This document shows positions 1-2,841 of a DNA stretch of 6,600 nt, piece by piece; position 1 is the first letter of the stretch, and the number at the start of each line of letters is the position of its first letter. This stretch comes from Candidatus Uhrbacteria bacterium (GTDB lineage: Bacteria; Patescibacteriota; Patescibacteriia; UBA9934; UBA11717). Where the stretch lies: positions 1 through 6,600 of the forward strand of contig DOMJ01000012.1 in the NCBI GenBank assembly GCA_003509895.1, read 5' to 3'. The position numbers were made by a program, and so were the translations under genes. The notes under the pieces were generated by a model. The model saw only the letters and a list, made by a program, of their open reading frames with translations, was not told the origin of the DNA and did no database searches.

Positions 1-236
1 GCCCAGGGTGGCAGGTGTTCCTTCTTGTGCTGGAAGAAGCGACGTCCGGCCGCCTCTCCAAAGAAGGCTACGAGCGCCGTGCGTACCGCTTCTGCTGCCG
101 AATCCAGACCGTGCGACTGGCGTTGGATGAGCTGTTGCTCCACTCCCGCGGGGGTGAAGGTGTAGAAGTTGTGAACGTAGGCGCTAATCGTTGTGGGACC
201 GTACGGAGCTCTGTTAATCTGTTCGAGCAGGCTCAT
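1..236 (-). CDS. Unrecognised protein, N-terminal part only (C-terminus beyond left edge)
   Basis: This reading frame on the minus strand starts at the ATG at 236-234 and stays open to the window edge, giving 78 complete codons. The protein begins MSLLEQINRAPYGPTT and the last visible residues are KKEHLPPWA. The start is supported by TAAGGAGT at 248-241, with five bases between AAGGAG and the ATG, and by a promoter at 283-311 in the right place. There is no signal peptide or membrane segment in the visible part. Residues of about 30-60 (EQQLIQ, LDSAAEAVRTALVAFFGEAAG) look helical and amphipathic, followed by a basic patch (GRR, HKK). Codons favour C/G in third position, unlike dnaE. It is separated by terminator and promoter from the upstream gene at 396-1265, so it is probably its own unit. 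I do not recognise the family and assign no function. Confidence 0.8.
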   Translation of the reverse strand, partial: MSLLEQINRAPYGPTTISAYVHNFYTFTPAGVEQQLIQRQSHGLDSAAEAVRTALVAFFGEAAGRRFFQHKKEHLPPW

Positions 237-240
237 GGGT

Positions 241-260
241 ACTCCTTACGGCTTGAGCCG
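241..260 (-). promoter_or_regulatory. Shine-Dalgarno site with a leader hairpin just upstream
   Basis: TAAGGAGT (248-241) is a near-consensus ribosome binding site that fixes the ATG at 236. Directly upstream, 249-260 is a 12-bp dyad (CGGCT-TG-AGCCG on the plus strand) that in the minus-strand transcript would fold as CGGC-UCAA-GCCG. A short hairpin abutting the SD could modulate translation or simply stabilise the leader; that role is inference. Confidence 0.55.
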
Positions 261-282
261 CGTTGGTGGTTGTTTCAAAAAC

Positions 283-311
283 ACCCTACACAAATTATTG
301 CTCTGTGTCAA
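283..311 (-). promoter_or_regulatory. Sigma70-type promoter for the minus-strand gene ending at the left edge
   Basis: Reading the minus strand, a perfect TTGACA -35 box (311-306) is followed by a 17-bp spacer and TAGGGT (288-283) as -10. The -10 keeps the first, second and last consensus bases (TA...T) but has GGG in the middle. Transcription would start near 276, giving a leader of about 40 nt that contains the hairpin and SD. The perfect -35 with a weak GC-rich -10 would suit activation or moderate expression. Confidence 0.6.
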
Positions 312-355
312 TGGTTCCTATCCTAAGAAGCGGGTCGACAGCGTCTACTTTTTAG

Positions 356-392
356 AAAAATTTCACCCCCAGCGCCGAGCGGCGTGGGGGTG
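356..392 (-). terminator. Rho-independent terminator of the CxxC membrane-protein gene
   Basis: The arms CACCCCCA (364-371) and TGGGGGTG (385-392) pair fully. Inside, CGCC (373-376) pairs with GGCG (381-384) around a GAGC tetraloop, with a single bulged G at 372, giving a stem of 12 bp. On the minus strand it is followed by AAATTTTTCT, whose five Ts lie at 360-356. The hairpin begins only three bases after the TGA stop (398-396) of the upstream gene, a typical placement. Confidence 0.85.
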
Positions 393-395
393 TCG

Positions 396-1265
396 TCAGT
401 TGGTGGGAGCCTCGATCTCCCGGACTCGACAATTGATCTCGGCGAAGATCGGGTGATCCTCCGGTACGCGTTGATCTTTGAGCATGGTCCGGGCCATCTC
501 CAGGAGATCGAGCGTTACCTCTGGTTCTTCCTCTGCATAGCCGGTGAGCTGGTTCAAGAAGACCAGTATGGCGCGCTGTTTGAGGCCCTCATTCCCCTCG
601 GCCAGAAGCACGCAGGCAAGCAGTTGCACCATCCCAAACACCGTGTTCTCGATCAGGACTTCGTAGCTCTCCAGTGGATTCTCGTGGAACGGTTCCGCAG
701 AGATCTCGAACACCCAGTTCCAGCTAGACGCTCCTGTGTCAACGAAGCGCCCAAATTCCACGTAGCTCCCGTTGTCCGCAAACAAGGGCTCGTTGTTGTG
801 GACGCGAGTATGCCAGTGGGTCTCTTGGAGACGCTTACCCCCTTTGGGGCCCACGACTTCCATGATGCGAACAAACCCGTCGAGCTCTCGCTCAAACAGC
901 GCTGCCAGGAGTGCTCTGCCATTACTCTCACCTAGCACCTCGTGAGGGCAGAGTTGCGTGCCCGACCCGTGTACGTGCGCGTTGTCCACCAGGTCCGTCC
1001 AGACCGTTATGTACGCCACCGCCTGTTTGGCATCGAGGTACTTCTTGAATGCCGGCCTGAGCCAGAACAAGACAACGGAAGGCGCAAGAGGGGTGACCAG
1101 GAACCAGACGATCCAAGCATCCGGGTAGGTCACTATGCCCCAGAAAGCCACAAAGAGCATGATTATGCTCGCCACTTCGCCCGCAAAGATCCAATAGAGG
1201 GTACTAGGCGAGGACCTCTTGAGGTTCTCCTGTGTTTCCAAACACGTGTCGCAGTTTAGATGCAC
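396..1265 (-). CDS. Unrecognised membrane protein with N-terminal CxxC and two membrane helices
   Basis: I choose the GTG at 1265-1263 as start because GGAGG lies at 1274-1270, four bases upstream, and a plausible promoter sits at 1297-1325; this gives 289 residues. The frame is open further upstream, but that stretch reads as non-coding and overlaps the divergent gene. The protein opens MHLNCDTCLE, with a CxxC (C5, C8) that could bind metal or be redox active. Two hydrophobic segments at about 22-46 and 49-71 form a tight helical hairpin. The remaining 215 residues are soluble, with a histidine cluster in ETHWHTRVH (H150, H152, H156), a mixed alpha/beta middle part and an acidic helical end (EEEPEVTLDLLEMAR). 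A TGA stop is followed at once by a strong terminator, so it is monocistronic. Its third-position GC is higher than in dnaE. Family not recognised; a zinc-ribbon-like membrane sensor is only a guess from layout. Confidence 0.75.
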   Translation of the reverse strand: MHLNCDTCLETQENLKRSSPSTLYWIFAGEVASIIMLFVAFWGIVTYPDAWIVWFLVTPLAPSVVLFWLRPAFKKYLDAKQAVAYITVWTDLVDNAHVHGSGTQLCPHEVLGESNGRALLAALFERELDGFVRIMEVVGPKGGKRLQETHWHTRVHNNEPLFADNGSYVEFGRFVDTGASSWNWVFEISAEPFHENPLESYEVLIENTVFGMVQLLACVLLAEGNEGLKQRAILVFLNQLTGYAEEEPEVTLDLLEMARTMLKDQRVPEDHPIFAEINCRVREIEAPTN

Positions 1266-1269
1266 GATG

Positions 1270-1274
1270 CCTCC
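1270..1274 (-). promoter_or_regulatory. Shine-Dalgarno GGAGG that decides the GTG start
   Basis: GGAGG on the minus strand lies four bases upstream of the GTG at 1265. No ATG nearby has comparable support, so this site sets the N-terminus at MHLNCDTC. The spacing is a little short but within the usable range. Confidence 0.6.
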
Positions 1275-1278
1275 AATA

Positions 1279-1292
1279 TGGGAAGATTCCCA
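1279..1292. promoter_or_regulatory. 14-bp dyad in the leader/start region of the minus-strand gene
   Basis: TGGGAA-GA-TTCCCA is a palindrome apart from its two central bases. It lies between the predicted -10 (1297-1302) and the SD (1270-1274) of the minus-strand gene, overlapping its predicted transcription start. It could be a protein-binding site or a leader hairpin. Which of the two cannot be decided from sequence. Confidence 0.45.
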
Positions 1293-1296
1293 CTTC

Positions 1297-1325
1297 TGTT
1301 TATCATGCCAAGGGTGGATTGTCGA
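1297..1325 (-). promoter_or_regulatory. Candidate promoter for the minus-strand membrane-protein gene
   Basis: On the minus strand TCGACA (1325-1320, five of six to TTGACA) is followed by exactly 17 bp and TAAACA (1302-1297), preceded by TGA as an extended -10. The -10 hexamer itself matches only three of six. Predicted start is near 1290, giving a leader of about 25 nt with the SD. Position and spacing are good, the -10 is weak. Confidence 0.35.
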
Positions 1326-1349
1326 GAAGTGGTGTATTGAAATGTTGAC

Positions 1350-1369
1350 TTCGCCAATACATTGACGAA
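1350..1369. promoter_or_regulatory. 20-bp operator-like dyad between divergent genes
   Basis: Half-sites TTCGcCAAT (1350-1358) and ATTGaCGAA (1361-1369) are inverted copies separated by AC, with a single mismatch per half-site (16 of 20 positions symmetric). The right half contains the -35 box TTGACG of the plus-strand promoter (1362-1367), so a protein bound here would block that promoter. A 20-bp dyad of this form is typical of dimeric helix-turn-helix regulators. The regulator is not identified in the window. Confidence 0.55.
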
Positions 1370-1390
1370 TGTTAGAGTAGACGATACAAG
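1362..1390 (+). promoter_or_regulatory. Candidate promoter for the 138-residue protein gene
   Basis: TTGACG (1362-1367, five of six) is followed by 17 bp and TACAAG (1385-1390, four of six, lacking the final T). Transcription would start near 1397, leaving a leader of about 70 nt with the SD. A second TTGACT lies 17 bp upstream (1345-1350) but has no good -10. The dyad at 1350-1369 overlaps the -35 box. Confidence 0.45.
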
Positions 1391-1454
1391 ATAGATGAGC
1401 TTGCAATGAAAGGGGAAATGCCGTAAAAAGCAGAAGTTGGTTGATTTTTGAAGC

Positions 1455-1461
1455 AAGGAGG
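1455..1461 (+). promoter_or_regulatory. Strong Shine-Dalgarno AAGGAGG that fixes the ATG at 1468
   Basis: AAGGAGG is the full anti-SD complement and sits six bases upstream of the ATG at 1468. This excludes the in-frame TTG at 1441, which would place the SD inside the coding sequence. Confidence 0.85.
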
Positions 1462-1467
1462 CGCCTC

Positions 1468-1884
1468 ATGACCAAGAAGAAGCAGCGGAAGGTCCCGCTA
1501 CTGACCGAGCCGGAGCAGAGGAGAGAGACCTTGCTGGGCGTGATTCGTTGGTATGCCAGCCAGCCCAGGAAGCCATGGCAGGATCCGTTTGTCGTGGAGG
1601 AAGTTCGTGAGTTTGCGGATGGAGTCATGATTGTCCAAACATCCGACGGCAGGTTTACGATCTTCCTGAATCTGGAGCGCATTCGTTTTGTGGAAGGTCT
1701 GTTCTTTCACCGATCGAGCAGGAGAGTGGATCTGCCAGAAAACACCGGGTTGATCGTGGCCAAGCCGCTTCACAGATCATGGAATGATGTTCTCGCCTAC
1801 GCCAAGGACATGCTGGCCACTCCTCAGGGGCCTGTTCCATGGCATCCGTACGGGCTCTCAAAGCCAAGTGTTTTTACATGTTGA
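1468..1884 (+). CDS. Unrecognised basic cytoplasmic protein, 138 residues
   Basis: The ATG at 1468 follows a consensus SD with ideal spacing. The product starts MTKKKQRKVPLLTEPEQRRE, strongly basic, and has no signal peptide or membrane helix. Residues 15-30 look like an amphipathic helix (EQRRETLLGVIRWYA). Residues of about 42-78 read as successive beta strands (VVEEVREF, GVMIVQTSDG, RFTIFLNLERIRFVEG). A second short helix (WNDVLAYAKDML, 105-116) precedes a proline-rich tail ending in TC. It is transcribed divergently from the CxxC membrane protein and ends 33 bases before an intrinsic terminator, so it is monocistronic. The small size, basic N-terminus and position beside an operator-like dyad would be compatible with a nucleic-acid-binding regulator, but I see no recognisable helix-turn-helix and do not claim one. 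Family unknown. Confidence 0.75.
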   Translation: MTKKKQRKVPLLTEPEQRRETLLGVIRWYASQPRKPWQDPFVVEEVREFADGVMIVQTSDGRFTIFLNLERIRFVEGLFFHRSSRRVDLPENTGLIVAKPLHRSWNDVLAYAKDMLATPQGPVPWHPYGLSKPSVFTC

Positions 1885-1917
1885 TCTCTGGAGAGGGCAC
1901 ACGCTTTCTCTCACGCA

Positions 1918-1951
1918 AGGGCGGCCCATCTCGTGGTCGCCTTCCATTTTT
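1918..1951 (+). terminator. Rho-independent terminator after the 138-residue protein gene
   Basis: GGCGGCC (1920-1926) pairs with GGTCGCC (1935-1941) with one G-U, around an eight-base loop. A1918 and G1919 can add an A-U and a G-U pair with 1943 and 1942. The downstream tract TTCCATTTTT (1942-1951) is U-rich but interrupted. It lies 33 bases past the TGA at 1882-1884 and separates the left block from the next promoter. Confidence 0.6.
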
Positions 1952-1962
1952 ACAGGAGCCTG

Positions 1963-1993
1963 TTGATAAGGTTCTCTACCTGCGTGTTATACT
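1963..1993 (+). promoter_or_regulatory. Extended -10 promoter that starts transcription at or next to the ATG at 2002
   Basis: TATACT (1988-1993, five of six) is preceded by TGT, making an extended -10 motif TGTTATACT. TTGATA (1963-1968, five of six) lies upstream with a 19-bp spacer, longer than ideal but tolerated with an extended -10. Only eight bases separate the -10 from the ATG at 2002, so the transcript would start at about 2000-2002. That leaves no room for a ribosome binding site and predicts a leaderless mRNA for the following pair of genes. Confidence 0.65.
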
Positions 1994-2001
1994 TTCTTTA
2001 T

Positions 2002-2271
2002 ATGATTTCAACGCTAGAAATTTTGTGGATTGTGCTCGCGTTTTGTGTGTTGTGGGTGACCGCTTTTGTGTGTTGGGCGATTTACCATATTGCTATGGTC
2101 GCACGAAACATACATTTGGTATTGGACGAGGCAAAGCAGGCACTTCATCAAATAGAGGACGCCATTACGGGTGTCAAAGATAAGATGGAACATCATGCCA
2201 AACTCCTAGACCCGCTTATTGCGCTTGCGGGCCATGCAATAAGAAACGTAAAAAATAATAAAGAAGATTAA
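2002..2271 (+). CDS. Small single-pass membrane protein with cytoplasmic helix, 89 residues
   Basis: The ATG at 2002 gives MISTLEILWIVLAFCVLW. I prefer it to the upstream in-frame GTG at 1933, which lies inside the terminator hairpin and upstream of the promoter. Residues 7-34 form one long hydrophobic segment rich in aromatic residues and two cysteines, ending at ARN. Residues 36-80 form a charged amphipathic helix (HLVLDEAKQALHQIEDAITGVKDKM) suited to coiled-coil contacts, and the end is lysine/asparagine rich (KNNKED). This shape, one membrane anchor plus a cytoplasmic helix, recalls DUF948- or YtxH-like small envelope proteins, though I cannot assign it to either. It ends one base before the lipoprotein ATG, so the two are surely cotranscribed and may act together at the cell envelope. 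No SD is present; see the promoter entry. Confidence 0.75.
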   Translation: MISTLEILWIVLAFCVLWVTAFVCWAIYHIAMVARNIHLVLDEAKQALHQIEDAITGVKDKMEHHAKLLDPLIALAGHAIRNVKNNKED

Positions 2272-2272
2272 T

Positions 2273-2719
2273 ATGAAGAAAACAATCGGATTCGCAGCGT
2301 CTCTGGGTATACTCATTCTACTCGGTGCCGGATGTACGAGCGGAAGCGCGCTTACGGCAGACATTACCATGCCACCAACCGTGGCCGAAGGTGCAGACTT
2401 TCCTATCCTTGTGCGTGTGACCAACAGTTACCCCGAGGCAAAAAACCTCAAGAGCATCAAGTTTGATTCGGCGCTTTTTGACGGGTTGTATATGAACGAT
2501 TCTATCCCCGAGGAAGATGATTGGGATTCTGGGAATGACGGAACGTATACCTCATTTTATGACCAGCTTGTTGTCTCACCAAACTCCTCTCGCGATATTA
2601 CGATGAATATGAACGCGTTGTGGGAGGGAGATTATATGGGCACCATGGAGATTTGTTTTGAGGGTGTGGATCCGTGTTTGGTCAAGACGACCTCCGTACG
2701 GGTCACGCCCGCCGAGTAG
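2273..2719 (+). CDS. Small secreted lipoprotein with a probable beta-sandwich domain
   Basis: The 148-residue product has a classical lipoprotein signal: basic MKK, a hydrophobic core to about residue 17, and a lipobox LLGAGC with C21 as the predicted lipidated residue (glycine at -3 is less usual than leucine). After the short linker TSGSALTA, residues 30-148 alternate hydrophobic and polar residues in strand-like segments: PPTVAEGADFPILVRVTN, LKSIKFDSALF, YDQLVVSPNSSRDITMNM, GTMEICFE and LVKTTSVRVTP. This is the pattern of an Ig-like or CARDB-like fold. Two cysteines (C128, C135) could form a disulfide outside the cell. The mature protein is acidic (EEDDWDSGND). The start is one base after the previous stop; only a weak AAAGAAG lies upstream, so translational coupling is likely. 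It is followed by a strong terminator. Function unknown; an envelope-anchored binding or structural protein is the conservative reading. Confidence 0.85.
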   Translation: MKKTIGFAASLGILILLGAGCTSGSALTADITMPPTVAEGADFPILVRVTNSYPEAKNLKSIKFDSALFDGLYMNDSIPEEDDWDSGNDGTYTSFYDQLVVSPNSSRDITMNMNALWEGDYMGTMEICFEGVDPCLVKTTSVRVTPAE

Positions 2720-2749
2720 GGGTAGAGAGCACAGATAGAGTTTTGGATA

Positions 2750-2778
2750 GAGCGGGTCCATTGGACTCGTTCTTTTTT
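2750..2778 (+). terminator. Strong Rho-independent terminator after the lipoprotein gene
   Basis: GAGCGGGTCC (2750-2759) pairs over ten positions, two of them G-U, with GGACTCGTTC (2763-2772), leaving a three-base ATT loop. Six Ts follow immediately (2773-2778). It starts 30 bases after the TAG at 2717-2719 and isolates the membrane-protein/lipoprotein unit from dnaE. Confidence 0.9.
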
Positions 2779-2806
2779 ATGGGCAAATGCGAGGCGGAAC
2801 GATCCG

Positions 2807-2835
2807 TTGATACGGGAGGGAAAATAGGGTAAAAT
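2807..2835 (+). promoter_or_regulatory. dnaE promoter with transcription start on the ATG (leaderless)
   Basis: TTGATA (2807-2812, five of six) and TAAAAT (2830-2835, five of six) are separated by exactly 17 bp, close to an ideal sigma70-type promoter. The dnaE ATG begins six bases after the -10, which is where transcription itself should begin. No SD lies at the normal distance; the only purine tract (GGGAGGG, 2814-2820) is 21 bases upstream of the ATG and inside the promoter spacer. The -10 box is exactly framed by AGGG (2826-2829) and CCCT (2836-2839). Confidence 0.75.
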
Positions 2836-2841
2836 CCCTTC

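Noticed and set aside
384..935. 183-codon plus-strand open frame opposite the CxxC membrane-protein gene
   Set aside because: It begins inside the minus-strand terminator hairpin, has no SD, and its composition is that of an antisense shadow. The minus-strand gene has a supported start and a terminator right after its stop.
1441..1467. TTG start nine codons upstream of the 138-residue protein
   Set aside because: It would put the consensus AAGGAGG inside the coding region and has no SD of its own; the ATG at 1468 is far better placed.
1266..1682. Upstream extension of the 396-1265 minus-strand frame by 139 codons
   Set aside because: It would cross the dyads and promoters and overlap the N-terminal half of the well-supported plus-strand gene at 1468. 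The extra residues read as non-coding, and the GTG at 1265 has its own SD.
1933..2001. GTG start 23 codons upstream of the small membrane protein
   Set aside because: It lies in the loop of the terminator hairpin and upstream of the extended -10 promoter at 1985-1993, so it would not be on the transcript.
1839..2183. 114-codon plus-strand frame bridging the left block and the small membrane protein
   Set aside because: It reads through the terminator at 1918-1951, has no SD, and is out of frame with the small membrane protein, whose hydrophobic segment and helix are coherent.
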